Assembly (NCBI GenBank): GCA_949152475.1 | Contig: OX424566.1 | Span: 10,873,177-10,937,176 of the forward strand | Direction: 5' to 3' | DNA length: 64,000 nucleotides | Origin: Terebella lapidaria | Taxonomy: Eukaryota; Annelida; Polychaeta; Terebellida; Terebellidae | Shown: in pieces, positions 10,000-23,524 of the stretch | Layout of the letters: the number at the start of each line of letters is the position of its first letter | Position numbering within the stretch: position 1 is the stretch's first letter | Notes under the pieces: generated by a model | Told to the model about the DNA's origin: nothing | Databases searched by the model: none | Seen by the model: the letters and a program-made list of their open reading frames with translations, nothing else | Translations under genes and position numbers: made by a program

Positions 10000-12900
10000 A
10001 ACTGTTGGAATAGAAATAAAGCCCTTTCAGACAGTTGTAGCACAATCCACACTAGTGTCAGTGACAGACACTGAAATACTATATCGTAGTTGTTTGTACT
10101 TCATACATACTGTAAAACCAGAAATGTTTGCGAGGTATTTATTTCGCGAATGAAGAAAAAATTCGCCAAATGTAAGCCTCGCCAAATATTTCTATGTCAT
10201 CCACATCGGTGACATCAAGAAAAGACTCAGAATCAAGTAGCAGCAGCAGCGTGTGAAATGGACATCAGCCCGAGGCGGGTGAAAATTCTGGCCAGTAACT
10301 CACGACATTTGCACGCCCGACAGGCGGGTATCGAATTTCAACGAAATAATTGGAATTAGAATGACGAGATGTTTAACATTTAGGGAAGTCCGCTCCAAAC
10401 AGTGAGGGGAGGGGGTCAAAGAGTTTTTCAAAATAAATGACTGTATTAACAAAATCTAGAGCTTCAAAATGACATATTTTATAGAGTAACTGATCAGCAT
10501 CCTAAAACCGAAATGAAAATAGGGGGTCACCGTTCCCGTTCTCTTGGAAAACACGATGCAAGATGTGAATATGGGCAAAAAAATGTGTAAAAATACCATA
10601 AATTAAGTCATTTTAGTAAATGATTGTGATTTTTTATCCTTTTCAGTATCAGAATGCTGATCAGTTACTCTATAATATATGTTATTTTGAAGAGAAAATA
10701 TTCAAGATATAACTTTCGAATTTTGACTTTACATTACCTCCCTGTTTGTAGCGGACTACGTTAATGAACCTTCAGACTACACAGCGAATATTCTCTGTGT
10801 TGGATTGTTGTTCTGTAGTTAGCGATTCAACAAAATTTAGTAGATTTTAAAAAGTACTAGCGTTCGACATAACCCTTGCTTGTGAATCAAAGCAACATAA
10901 CCCTATTGTTCGTGGTAATTCTTTGCCTGGCTACTGGTCTGCAACTCAAATGTAGGCCTACCATTCTTAGCACTCCCTGCCCCGACACTGCGCGGCCCTG
11001 TGCTTGACTCGAATGCACATTACTATAATTGCACATAAATGTAACAAACTTACCTACACACGGACCGTTGCATTATATTTTGCATCAGCCTCCCCATTCC
11101 ACTGGACCCCCCCCCCCCTCCACTTCACACACAGCATGTGTACAAACCACCCTCCCATTCACTCGATCTCCTCCACCCCTTCTGTCTATCCTGAATCACT
11201 CAGCCATGTGCAGAGATAGCTATATATAGACCGGTTTTAGGAGAATTCAGGTGATGTCACTGGTTGGGGGGGGGGGGGGGGGATGTGCGGTGGAGATGGT
11301 TTGAGGGCATTTCGTATGCTCATATATGTGAAATTTCACAAGCAATAATAGCACTAATATACAATAACAATTATGATGGACGTTAAGTATTGTATGTCTG
11401 CGTTATAGTGGTGGGGGATGGGGATCAGTGTAGAAGGGATGAAGAGATTAGTCTCCAGCAAAAATGTACATCAAATACATGTACTAGTACCTTGTTTTTG
11501 ACAATACAATTTAGTGATTAGTATGTCATGTCTTGTGTTTTTAATCTGACATGATCTGAGAAGCACACATCCTGTATCATTATGATTTGTGGATTCAGAA
11601 TAAAAGATGACATGGGTTACCAAGATAGCATCCGGGCTAGTAGCTGTCAAAAGCCATCAGATCAGTACATTGTAAAGCTCACTGTACTACATATACTTGT
11701 TGGTTTCAGTTATTATTCATATTATTGTTTTGAAGACAAATACTGTAGTGTGGACAATGAACTTTTCAATTTGTTTGGTTGAATGAAACACGAAAATAAG
11801 TCCCCGCCAAATTGGATTGTCTGAGAAAACGGCAAAATTTAGACATTTGTGGCTTTACACGTATTGCTCTATATACGTGTACCCAATATACATGTATATC
11901 AGTTGAGGGAAGGTCAATGAACTCCAAGTACAAGACCATTTTGCATTTTAGGACATATTTTGACGTCTGATATTTCCTGATGACTACAACGTGTATATTA
12001 GAATGTGTATATATCAATATACTGGCGTTAATGTTCCATAAACAGCCAGGATATACCCATGTATGTGACACTTTTGAATAACAAATTGCCTGATGTCAGC
12101 GTTAGCCAAACGAACCACAAGTGATCCACAAACATTATAACCAAAAGTGCATGAAAAGTGCATGATGCATCATGTGATATTGACATGAATGGTGGCTGAC
12201 ACCCATGTCTGATGTGTGTGTGGAACTTTTTTTTTTGGACAAAGTTCACGTTTTCCAGTAAACATTATTTTACTCTGATTGTAATTGACGCACATGCGTA
12301 AAGAAATTTTTACTCAATAATGAGGTTGCGTGTTTACTTTTTGTGTATCGTGGGTATGTTGCTGGAAGATATGGACGGGATTCAAATTGTTGAAGTACCA
12401 TACCATCTTGGATTTATCCATAGTGATTAAGGTACCCCCCCCCCCCTCTCGGCAAATACTGATAACTATCATAGAAAATATACAGAACGTTTTATAACAT
12501 GTAGGCCTATTCTATGTCATTCCAAACGTCTACAGACACACTATCACAAACCACTGCTAAATATAGCAGCAAAATTATATGGGATTTCAGATAAATCGTG
12601 TATTCACACACGAATCATAACAAGTATACATGCTTCATCTTGTTTATTGAGCAAGCACTATTACGTGGTAGCCCATGCAGAAGATCAAATGTGTAATGTT
12701 TGAGCAATCCATGCCCTTCATGTCACCCACATATATATTATTCCAACAAATACATACTAGTAGTCAAGTTTACGTGAAAAGTACACACATTATTACACAG
12801 GGATGGCTTACTCCCTGTTGTTTGGTGTTTGTGTCTAGTTTATTATTTTTCAAAACAAAATTTACGTGTTCAAGTAAACACTGTTTGACTTATCACAGTA

Positions 12901-13340
12901 ACCAATTACTCCAATTTTCATTTTCGTTTTCTGACAGAATTGTGCACAAGCAACATGAGTTCCATTATGAGGCTGTATGCATCCATGGTATCATTGGTAT
13001 GTTGGTGGAAGATCGATGATGACGACCACAGAAAGTATAATGACACTTAACTATATGATACAAGTAATCATGGTAATAAGCAAGCACTACCCCGTGAAAA
13101 CCAATGGTAACCAACGCAACATTTGTCGAGGACTCCCTGCCCCTCACGTGAGACCCACAAATATGATCCCAACGGTTAACATGGTTACACGTGGTACCCG
13201 GATTTATCTACATGGTAGGATTTCTTGGAATGGAACACGCGTTCAATTTAGTGGGCAATTATGTTTCTCATGATAATCAATTTTAGGCCAAATGATGAGT
13301 TTATCAGTCGTACAAAATGATAACCATATACAAGTATAAG
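10000..13340. other. Repeat-rich spacer, no gene seen
   Basis: Holds poly-C (near 11110 and 12433) and poly-G (near 11268) runs and a 'gcgaatgaagaaaaaattcgcc' type inverted motif near 10145. Two diverged copies of one repeat lie at about 12190-12470 and 12800-13060; both contain a 'ggtatgttgNtggaagat' phrase. Short open frames lack coding character. Confidence 0.5.
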
Positions 13341-13354
13341 TCGCGCCCGCGACA

Positions 13355-14324
13355 ATTGGGCGGGTTGCATCGAGGAGGGCTGTTAGTGGAAGGAATTGGC
13401 ATTGTTCTCATGTATTATCAAGTTCAAAGTCCTGCCACGACTTGAAAAATAGGTCAAGGTCACCCATCATCGAACTTGTCCGAGATCTGCTCATGATGCA
13501 CCTCCGGTATGATTTTGGCGGTATTTCGTTAAAAACTTTGTAAGTTATCGCGTTCACAAGGTACAAAGTCCTGTTTTCATGTATTGTCAAGTTCGAAGTC
13601 CTGCCACGACCTGAAAAATAGGTCAAGGTCACCCATCATCGAACTTGTCCGAGATCTGCTCATGATGCATCTCTGGTATGATTTTGGCGGTATTTCGTTA
13701 AAAACTTTGTAAGTTATCGCGTTCACAAGGTACAAAGTCCTGTTTTCATGTATTGTCAAGTTCGAAGTCCTGCCACGACCTGAAAAATAGGTCAAGGTCA
13801 CCCATCATCGAACTTGTCCGAGATCTGTTCATGATGCATCTCTGGTATGATTTTGGCGGTATTTCGTTAAAAACTTTGTAAGTTATCGCGTTCACAAGGT
13901 ACAAAGTCCTGTTTTCATGTATTGTCAAGTTCGAAGTCCTGCCACGACCTGAAAAATAGGTCAAGGTCACCCATCATCGAACTTGTCCGAGATCTGCTCA
14001 TGATGCACCTCTGGTATGATTTTGGCGGTATTTCGTTAAAAACTTTGTAAGTTATCGCGTTCACAAGAAATTGTTGACGGACGGACGGACGGACGTGCGG
14101 ACGAGACCTTCTTGTGTGTCTTTTACATGTTAAATTTCCTATCTAAAATAGGCACACAACTCCCCAAAATAGGCACACAAGAAGAAATTTCCTCACAACT
14201 TATGGTTGTGTGCCTTTTCTAGTCACACAACCATACTCTCGTCCGCCCGGCTAGACGGACGGACGGACGGACAGACGGACACGCCAATCTAATAGGCAGG
14301 TTGGTTGCACGCAACCCGCCCAAT
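13355..14324. mobile_element. Non-autonomous DNA element with 14-bp terminal inverted repeats
   Basis: Perfect inverted ends ATTGGGCGGGTTGC (13355-13368) and its complement (14311-14324), a 970-bp span. Inside are four 169-bp tandem repeats, then (GGAC)n stretches near 14080 and 14262, and inverted words around ggcacacaac/gttgtgtgcc. There is no transposase frame. A clear target-site duplication was not found. Confidence 0.75.
13392..14067. repeat. Four tandem 169-bp repeats with AGGTCAAGGTCA
   Basis: Period 169 bp, copies almost identical. Each holds aaataggtcaaggtcaccca, a direct repeat of AGGTCA with no spacer that includes TCAAGGTCA, the known binding core of ERR/SF-1 type nuclear receptors. 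The three 74-codon minus-strand frames (13408, 13577, 13746) are repeats of the same non-coding unit. Confidence 0.9.
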
Positions 14325-15987
14325 AAAAAGAACAAATAGTGTGTAATATAAAATACATTTTCCTATCATAACCAGTTGTCATTTCGGATTTTAACTATAG
14401 GAAATCAGGTCGGAATGAAATTACCCACTAAATTGAACATGTAATCCCTTAGGATCTGTAGATTGTATGAAAGCGGCACATGTACATGTACACATCGGTT
14501 GATGCTTGTTTTACTCGTACTTTTGGGCAAAACTGACTCGTGCCAGTAAGAATGAATTAACTTTAACAGTACACTTCATCCGACAGATTATTTTCCAGAT
14601 TTTCATGTGCCACTGTAAAATCAATTACTGGCAACCTATATCCAGTATCATGTGTGTACATGTATATATTGCTGAGAAATGCTTACAATTCAAGCTGTTC
14701 AACAGACACGAACTGGTGAATAAAAATTAAGTATGCCCTGCTTGTGTTGTGACTAGGTGCAGGATCCGACAGCTGAGAATACAATGAATATATAACATCA
14801 TTAGCATGTATAGAGCCGCGATACAAATCATACAAATCATAACAATGGTAACAGGACATTGATTAGTAATATCATGAAGATAGAACACAAAAGTTGAATT
14901 ACTACCTTCAGATTTAGATTCACATTTGCTGTAAGTGTACACCATATCCCATGTTTTGATGAATATGTACAGGAATCGTTCATCGTAATTGGTTATCATG
15001 GTAGTTATAGCCAGTATAATCTTTCCCTAAGATAACTTGTTGACGTGTGTAAGTAAAGAATGTTTGACTCTCACAGTGACAATGTTGTATCGACGTGTAG
15101 ACGAAGAAATTTCTTCACAAAAATAGGTATGACTCATGGATCATGTACACACGATATGACACTACATGTACACGTACAGACGACATTATTGGACATATGG
15201 TAACAGAAATAAGGGGCATGAAAATGATAGGCATGCATGTTGATTGTTGAGTTTGATACACGTACATGTAAATTCTCCAAGTACAGAATGAAATATTTTT
15301 TATTGCTCAAGTGCCAAGACAGTATCATCATGATAAGTGGAAAGATTGAAAAAAGTATGAGGTACCTTGCATCATATGTATCATGAGCTCATGCACATCG
15401 GGATAGGTGGTACCGGTATACACAAGGTTTAGTTACTTACAGCAGTAAATTAAATTACACTGCCACTAGTCAATAAATTGTGCCATACATATACATGTAA
15501 CAAGTAACTATGGTAAGAGGACTCACGGATATACAAACTCAGTTTTGTATCATCACACCCACACATACACACATTTTAGATTATCTCGTTGAGAGCAATC
15601 TGTGGAATATTCATACCTTACAGGCATCATTAGTTTTCAAAAATGATTTAAAGCTCGGTCTTCGAACCTTTTCAAAGTAGACATATGTCAATAAGATGTT
15701 AAGTATGTATAGTTCCAATATGTCAAGCACATCATATATGTCACAGAGCAATTTTGTTTTGTACGGCACACTTGATTGACAATCAATAGCCCAAAATTTA
15801 ATTATACCAGGAAATAAAATCTTTGATTGATAATTCACACCTTTTTGAATAGGTCACAGACAGCAATTAGTTCCACGTGCCAATCACCCCCGACATTGAC
15901 AAATATAAAAGATTTAAAAACAATAATTGAACATTGCCTATGTATTTTATATTAGCATAACATCTATCATGCAAGTATACATCGTAA

Positions 15988-16491
15988 TTAACATTCAGAC
16001 TCCGTCAGCTGAGAATACAATGAAAATAGAGCATCATTAGGATGTGTCGAGCCGAGATGAATACAAATCATGACATTGGCAATATGACATTGATTAGCAA
16101 TATCATGAAGATAGAACACAAAAGTTGAATTACTACCTTCAGAATAAGATTCACATTTGCTGTAAGTGAACACCTTGTCCCATGGTTTGATGAATATATA
16201 CAGTAATCGTTCATCGTAATCATGGTAGTTATAGCCAGTATAATCTTTCCCTAAGATAACTTGTTGACGTGTGTAAGTGAAGAATGTTTGACTTCTTACA
16301 GTAACAATGTTGTATCGACGTATAGACGAAGAAATTTCTTCACAAAAGAGGTACAACTCATGGATCATGTACACGCAATATGACACTATATGTACAAGCA
16401 CCGACGACATTATTGGACATATGGAAACAGAAATAAGGGGCATGAAAATGATAGGCATGCATGTTAATTGTTGAGTTTGATACACGTACAT
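15988..16491 (-). CDS. Open frame of the 1.22-kb unit (hypothetical)
   Basis: 167 codons, repeated exactly 1223 bp apart at 17211-17714 and 18434-18937. Not recognised. The first ~50 residues are hydrophobic and Cys-rich; the rest is polar and looks more protein-like (VILGKDYTGYNYHDYDERLL then KCESYSEGSNSTFVFYLHDI). In the outer, older copies (14727-14999, 19636-19889) this second half is still partly readable (DERFLYIFIKT, SKCESKSEGSNSTFVFYLHD), but frames are broken by indels upstream. So it may be a decayed exon or non-coding. The opposite strand carries the dispersed GTAAGTAAA repeat core inside the same frame, which argues against a full-length protein. Confidence 0.25.
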   Translation of the reverse strand: MYVYQTQQLTCMPIIFMPLISVSICPIMSSVLVHIVSYCVYMIHELYLFCEEISSSIRRYNIVTVRSQTFFTYTRQQVILGKDYTGYNYHDYDERLLYIFIKPWDKVFTYSKCESYSEGSNSTFVFYLHDIANQCHIANVMICIHLGSTHPNDALFSLYSQLTESEC

Positions 16492-19400
16492 GTAAATTCT
16501 TCAAGTAAAGAATGATTTTTTTTTATTGCTCAGGTGCCAAGACAGTATAAGCATGATTTGTGGAAAAATGAAAAAAAGTATGAGGTACCTTGCATCATAT
16601 GTATCATGAGATCATGCACATCGGGATAGGTGGTACCGGTATGCACAAGGTTTATTTACTTACAGCAGTAAATTAAATTACACTGCCACTAGTCAATAAA
16701 TTGTGCCATACATATACATCTAACTAGTAACTATGGTAAGAGGACTCATGGCTATACAAACTCAGTTTTGTATCATCACACCCACACATACACACATTTT
16801 ATATTATATCGTTGAGAGCAGTCCGTGGAATATTCATACCTTACAGGCATCATTAGTTTTCAGAAATTATTTAAAGCTCAGTCTTCGAACCTTTTCAAAG
16901 TAAACATATGTCAATAAGATGTTAAGTACGTATACTTCCAATATGTCAAGCATATGATATATGTCACAAAGCAATTTTGTTTTGTACGGCACACTTGATT
17001 GATAATCAATATCCCAAAATCTAATTATACCAGGAAATAACATCTTTGATTGATAATTCACACCTTTTTGAATAGGTCACAGACAGCAATTAGTTCCACG
17101 TGCTAATCAACCCTGACATTGACAAATATAAAAGATTTAAAAACAATAATTGAACATTGCCTATGTATTTTATATTAGCATAACATCTATCATGCAAGTA
17201 TACATCGTAATTAACATTCAGACTCCGTCAGCTGAGAATACAATGAAAATAGAGCATCATTAGGATGTGTCGAGCCGAGATGAATACAAATCATGACAAT
17301 GGCAATATGACATTGATTAGCAATATCATGAAGATAGAACACAAAAGTTGAATTACTACCTTCAGAATAAGATTCACATTTGCTGTAAGTGAACACCTTG
17401 TCCCATGGTTTGATGAATATATACAGTAATCGTTCATCGTAATCATGGTAGTTATAGCCAGTATAATCTTTCCCTAAGATAACTTGTTGACGTGTGTAAG
17501 TGAAGAATGTTTGACTTCTTACAGTAACAATGTTGTATCGACGTATAGACGAAGAAATTTCTTCACAAAAGAGGTACAACTCATGGATCATGTACACGCA
17601 ATATGACACTATATGTACAAGCACAGACGACATTATTGGACATATGGAAACAGAAATAAGGGGCATGAAAATGATAGGCATGCATGTTAATTGTTGAGTT
17701 TGATACACGTACATGTAAATTCTTCAAGTAAAGAATGATTTTTTTTTATTGCTCAGGTGCCAAGACAGTATAAGCATGATTTGTGGAAAAATGAAAAAAA
17801 GTATGAGGTACCTTGCATCATATGTATCATGAGATCATGCACATCGGGATAGGTGATACCGGTATGCACAAGGTTTATTTACTTACAGCAGTAAATTAAA
17901 TTACACTGCCACTAGTCAATAAATTGTGCCATACATATACATCTAACTAGTAACTATGGTAAGAGGACTCATGGCTATACAAACTCAGTTTTGTATCATC
18001 ACACCCACACATACACACATTTTATATTATATCGTTGAGAGCAGTCCGTGGAATATTCATACCTTACAGGCATCATTAGTTTTCAGAAATTATTTAAAGC
18101 TCAGTCTTCGAACCTTTTCAAAGTAAACATATGTCAATAAGATGTTAAGTACGTATACTTCCAATATGTCAAGCATATGATATATGTCACAAAGCAATTT
18201 TGTTTTGTACGGCACACTTGATTGATAATCAATATCCCAAAATCTAATTATACCAGGAAATAACATCTTTGATTGATAATTCACACCTTTTTGAATAGGT
18301 CACAGACAGCAATTAGTTCCACGTGCTAATCAACCCTGACATTGACAAATATAAAAGATTTAAAAACAATAATTGAACATTGCCTATGTATTTTATATTA
18401 GCATAACATCTATCATGCAAGTATACATCGTAATTAACATTCAGACTCCGTCAGCTGAGAATACAATGAAAATAGAGCATCATTAGGATGTGTCGAGCCG
18501 AGATGAATACAAATCATGACAATGGCAATATGACATTGATTAGCAATATCATGAAGATAGAACACAAAAGTTGAATTACTACCTTCAGAATAAGATTCAC
18601 ATTTGCTGTAAGTGAACACCTTGTCCCATGGTTTGATGAATATATACAGTAATCGTTCATCGTAATCATGGTAGTTATAGCCAGTATAATCTTTCCCTAA
18701 GATAACTTGTTGACGTGTGTAAGTGAAGAATGTTTGACTTCTTACAGTAACAATGTTGTATCGACGTATAGACGAAGAAATTTCTTCACAAAAGAGGTAC
18801 AACTCATGGATCATGTACACGCAATATGACACTATATGTACAAGCACAGACGACATTATTGGACATATGGAAACAGAAATAAGGGGCATGAAAATGATAG
18901 GCATGCATGTTAATTGTTGAGTTTGATACACGTACATGTAAATTCTTCAAGTAAAGAATGATTTTTTTTTATTGCTCAGGTGCCAAGACAGTATAAGCAT
19001 GATTTGTGGAAAAATGAAAAAAAGTATGAGGTACCTTGCATCATATGTATCATGAGATCATGCACATCGGGATAGGTGATACCGGTATGCACAAGGTTTA
19101 TTTACTTACAGCAGTAAATTAAATTACACTGCCACTAGTCAATAAATTGTGCCATACATATACATCTAACTAGTAACTATGGTAAGAGGACTCATGGCTA
19201 TACAAACTCAGTTTTGTATCATCACACCCACACATACACACATTTTATATTATATCGTTGAGAGCAGTCCGTGGAATATTCATACCTTACAGGCATCATT
19301 AGTTTTCAGAAATTATTTAAAGCTCAGTCTTCGAACCTTTTCAAAGTAAACATATGTCAATAAGATGTTAAGTACGTATACTTCCAATATGTCAAGCATA

Positions 19401-20184
19401 TGATATATGTCACAAAGCAATTTTGTTTTGTACGGCACACTTGATTGATAATCAATATCCCAAAATCTAATTATACCAGGAAATAACATCTTTGATTGAT
19501 AATTCACACCTTTTTGAATAGGTCACAGACAGCAATTAGTTCCACGTGCTAATCAACCCTGACATTGACAAATATAAAAGATTTAAAAATAATAATTGAT
19601 TATTGCCTATGTAATTTATATTAGCATAACATCTATCATGCAAGTATACCTCGTAATTTACATTCAGACTCCGTCAGCTGAGAATACAATGAATATATAG
19701 CATCATCAGCATGTGTAGAGCCAAGACGAATACAAATGGTAACAGGACATTGATTAGCAATATCATGAAGATAGAACACAAAAGTTGAATTACTACCTTC
19801 AGAATAAGATTCACATTTGCTGTAAGTGTACACAATATCCTAGTTTTGATGAATATGTACAGGAATCGTTCATCGTAACTGGTTATCATGGTAGTTATAG
19901 CCAGTGTAATCTTTCCTTAAGATAACTTGTTGACGTGTGTAAGTAAAGAATGTTTGACTCTCACAAAAACAATGTTGTATCGACGTATAGACGAAGAAAT
20001 TTCTTCACAAAAAGGTACGACTCATGGATCATGTACACACGATATGACATTATATGTACACGTACAAACGAATTATTGGACATATAGAAACAGAAATAAG
20101 GGGCATGAAAATGGTAGGCATGCATTTTGATTGTTGAGTTTGATATACGTTCATGTAAATTCTCCGAGTAAAGAACGAATTTTT

Positions 20185-20745
20185 AATTAAGGCAGATATC
20201 CTGCCGTATTGGGGTCTGAAGTCCATGGTAACGGTTTTATCATTGGAACTCTCCAAAACGTCTTTCCGTAATACCCGCATGAAGCCCACGATACAGAAAA
20301 TATCGCGGGGTTGTGTCACAGCTCTACAAATACGGCGTGGTATTGTCGGAGAGTTGACCAATCAGGATCGCGCATGGTCAGCAATCCGATGATAATATGT
20401 CATACGTAGGAGATACTAACTCATACGTAGGAGATACTAACTCATACGTAGGAGATACTATGACATACACATACGTATGAGATACTATCTCATATGTATG
20501 ACTTATTATCTCATATGTATGACTTAGTATCTCATATGTATGAGATAGTATCTCATACATATGACTTATTATCTTATACGTATGACTTAGTATCTCAAAC
20601 GTATGACTTATTATCTCATACATATGACTTAGTAACTCATACGTATGACTTAGTAACTCATACATATGAGATACTATCTCATACATATGAGTTAGAAAAG
20701 AAAAGTAAATTCTCTTTTTTGTAGCACGAACGGGGCGCCACAGTA
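20185..20745. repeat. Insertion in the fifth 1.22-kb unit
   Basis: Breaks the unit between gaacgaattttt and agtataagcatgatttgtgg, which are adjacent up to a short piece in the other copies. It holds ~200 bp of unique sequence (ggcagatatcctgcc is a small hairpin near 20190) and then the 21-bp satellite. No clear terminal inverted repeats. Confidence 0.7.
20395..20695. repeat. 21-bp satellite with CATAYGTATG core
   Basis: Units such as ctcatatgtatgacttagtat repeat about 12-14 times. Period 21 is a multiple of three and the units lack stops, so both strands stay open and give heptad-like SHTYEIL / SHTYDLV peptides. The ten-base core is palindromic, so the array can form many small hairpins. Confidence 0.9.
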
Positions 20746-20989
20746 TAAGCATGATTTGTGGAAAGATGAAAAAAGTATGAGGTACCTTGAATCATAATAT
20801 GTATCATGAGATAATGCACATCGGGATAGGTGGTACCGGTATACACGGGGTTTATTTACTTACAGCAGTAAATTAAATTACACTGCCACTAGTCAATAAA
20901 TTGCGCCATACATATACATGTAACTAGTAACCATGGTAAGATGACTCATGTATATACAAACTCAGTTGTGTATCATCACACTCACACAT

Positions 20990-22000
20990 ATACACACACA
21001 CACACCAACACACGCTGTAACTTGGAACAATCAGAGATTTTGAAATTTTATTTTGTTAACCACTAGTTGGGACCAATATGAAAAAAACATAGTTTGACAT
21101 GAAATGAAACTGGCAATATATCATTGTACACGAGGTACATGTCACAACCTGCACATGTCACAAATCGTAATTTACATTCAAACTGATGTGCTTGAATTTA
21201 TTTACTTTCAGAAGTAAATTGAATTACACTGCCAACAGTAATGTGCGTTTATGGTGCATGGCATGGCATGAACTCTCATGTTAATATTTTTTGGCTTTGA
21301 ATCACACTCTGCTCAAGTTTTATTCACCTACAGCAGTGAATTAAATTACACTGTCAACAGTCAATAATTTGTTTTGTGTGTCTTATAGTATAGTATAGTT
21401 TTCCAGCCATAGTTACTCTTATTTCCATCTATACCGTTACTTGGAACTCGAGAGTAAATATAACAAATGGAAATGAATTTAAATGTCGCCCTACAGTCCT
21501 ACACCTGTGCTTTTTCACTGGATGTTGTAATATACTATCATTGTATCCCCCAGAACAAAGTTCGGCGGATACTATGGATTTGTCTCCGCCGCGCCGCCGT
21601 GTCCGCGTCAACTGTGGATGATTTCTTGTGAACTCTCTACAGGTTGCAAATTTATCTTAACCGATTCTAATAATTTTTTATACAGACACATCTTGTGGTA
21701 AGATCCCGACACCAATCGATCTTGGTGGATTGACTGGCAACACATTTCATGCTAAAATTAGCCTGTTTAACACACATGGCTTGTGAATACTCTACGGGTG
21801 GGAGTTTTTGATGCATGATGACGAAACCGCAGAGGCACGATAAGAAAAACTGTCCCACGTAGAATGTTGTTTTTCAGAATGATCAAATAAATATTAATTA
21901 GTTAACAGACTAACTCATTACGTCCATTAAAAAACCCACTTGGACACCTGTGTTCACTCCAATACCCTGTACCATGAAAACAAATGCCACTGGATTCTTG
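20990..22000. other. Spacer with AGTAAA-type repeats
   Basis: Contains three further tttacttNcagNagtaaatt motifs (21195, 21320 and the array edge) and a block near 21548-21600 (cagaacaaagttcggcgga, gccgcgccgccg) that looks like another interspersed repeat. No gene seen. Confidence 0.5.
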
Positions 22001-22009
22001 TTCAGAATA

Positions 22010-22940
22010 CAGAACTGATGTTTTTGGTGAAAACAGAACAATATTACCGAATAAGTTAACATTAATTCTACTAGTTAAATCTATTATTGACCACAATAAA
22101 AATGGTTGAGACAATAAATATTTATTATTGAGCTCAACAAAGTAAAGGTTTTGTCCAGTAGAGATTTCACGGGTGTAACCGAATAAGTTAACATTATTTT
22201 TACTAGTTAAGTCTATTATTGACCACAATAAAAATGGTTAAGACGAGAAATATTTATTATTGAACTCAACAAAGTAAAGGTTTTGTCCAGTAGAGATTTC
22301 ACGGGTGTACCGAATAAGTTAACATTAATTTTACTAGTTAAGTCTATTATTGACCACAATAAAAATGCTTGAGACGAGAAATATTTATTATTGAGCTGAA
22401 CAAAGTAAAGGTTTTGTCCAGTAGAGATTTCACAGGTGTAACCGAATAAGGTAACATTAATTTTACTAGTTGAGTCTATTATTGACCACAATAAAAATGG
22501 TTAAGACGAGACATGTTTATTATTGAGCTCAACAAAGTAAAGGTTTTGTCCAGTAGAGATTTCACGGGTGTTACCGAATAATCTAACATTGTTTTTACTA
22601 GTTAAGTCTATTATTGACCACAACAAACAATAGTTGAGACGAGAAATATTTATTATTGGACTCAACAAAGTAAAGGCTCTGGCCAGTAGAGATTCTATGA
22701 CTGTAGCCAAAATTTAGTTAACATTATTTTTGCTAGTTAAGTCTATTGATGACCACAATAAAAATACAATGTAGTTGAGACAAGAAACATTTATTATTGA
22801 GCACAACAAAGTAAAGGTTTCGTCCAGTAGAAATTTCATGGGTGTAACCGAATAAGTTACTAGTACCCGGTAAAGTCTATTACTGACAACAGTAAAATTA
22901 GTCAGGACAAGAAACATTCATTATTGGGGTCAACGAGGTA
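22010..22940. repeat. Tandem array, ~132-bp unit
   Basis: agtaaagg landmark at 22141, 22273, 22404, 22536, 22669 and 22810: spacing 131-133 bp, the last 141. Units contain tgaccacaataaaaatggtt and ttgtccagtagagatttcac. About seven copies with point changes; several copies stay open on the minus strand, giving repeated 'LLWSIIDLTSK' peptides of no evident function. Confidence 0.92.
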
Positions 22941-23524
22941 GAAATTTGATGGTTGTGATGATGGTCATATTATGAAAGGAGTTAACATCAATTTTTGCTT
23001 GTTGAGTCTGTTAATAGCTTATGGGTCGACAGGGATGATAGGGCAATGGGGGATACACCTCAGCGGTCGTCAGCGACTGGAGTTCGTCTAGTTTATTATT
23101 CTATTACTCTATTCTTAACATTTTATTTTTCTGCTGGCCTACCCCAGTCTGTGGAATTTTTTTTAAACACTTGGACTAGCAAATTGGACTGACTGTATAT
23201 CATAAGCAAATACGAGCTGTCTCTATCAAATTATGATGTTAATAATGATTTTATTGGCTCCCTCAGTTAAACAAGATGCATTTTCTGTCATTTTCCAGCG
23301 AACACAATGTTATGACAACAAAATAAATTGAATTTGTTAAACTTAAAAAGTACTCCATACTTTTTACTTTTTTGTGATTCATAGTCATGTACATAAGTTA
23401 TGACTTCACAGCAGGCAAAATACACATATCCCCACAACTATATGTTCATCTTGTTAAGCAAAATATTTGTTTCATTATTACTACGATATATACATTCCAA
23501 AATTTCTGTGGGTCAAACATGTAG

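Larger units (their letters stand above)
14762..20990. repeat. Tandem array of five ~1.22-kb units
   Basis: Landmark agctgagaatacaatgaa recurs at about 14771, 16007, 17230, 18453 and 19676: spacings 1236, 1223, 1223, 1223. The three central units are almost identical; the outer two have diverged, and the fifth carries a ~560-bp insertion (20185-20745). Each central unit has a 167-codon minus-strand frame (15988-16491, 17211-17714, 18434-18937). The spacing pattern fits unequal crossing-over or gene conversion in the middle of the array. Confidence 0.95.

Noticed and set aside
13408..13970. Three repeated 74-codon minus-strand frames
   Set aside because: They are the 169-bp tandem repeat read in each copy; no domain, and they contain the receptor-type motif in a TIR element.
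20378..20752. 124-codon protein with SHTYEIL repeats
   Set aside because: By-product of a 21-bp satellite whose period is a multiple of three; both strands are equally open.
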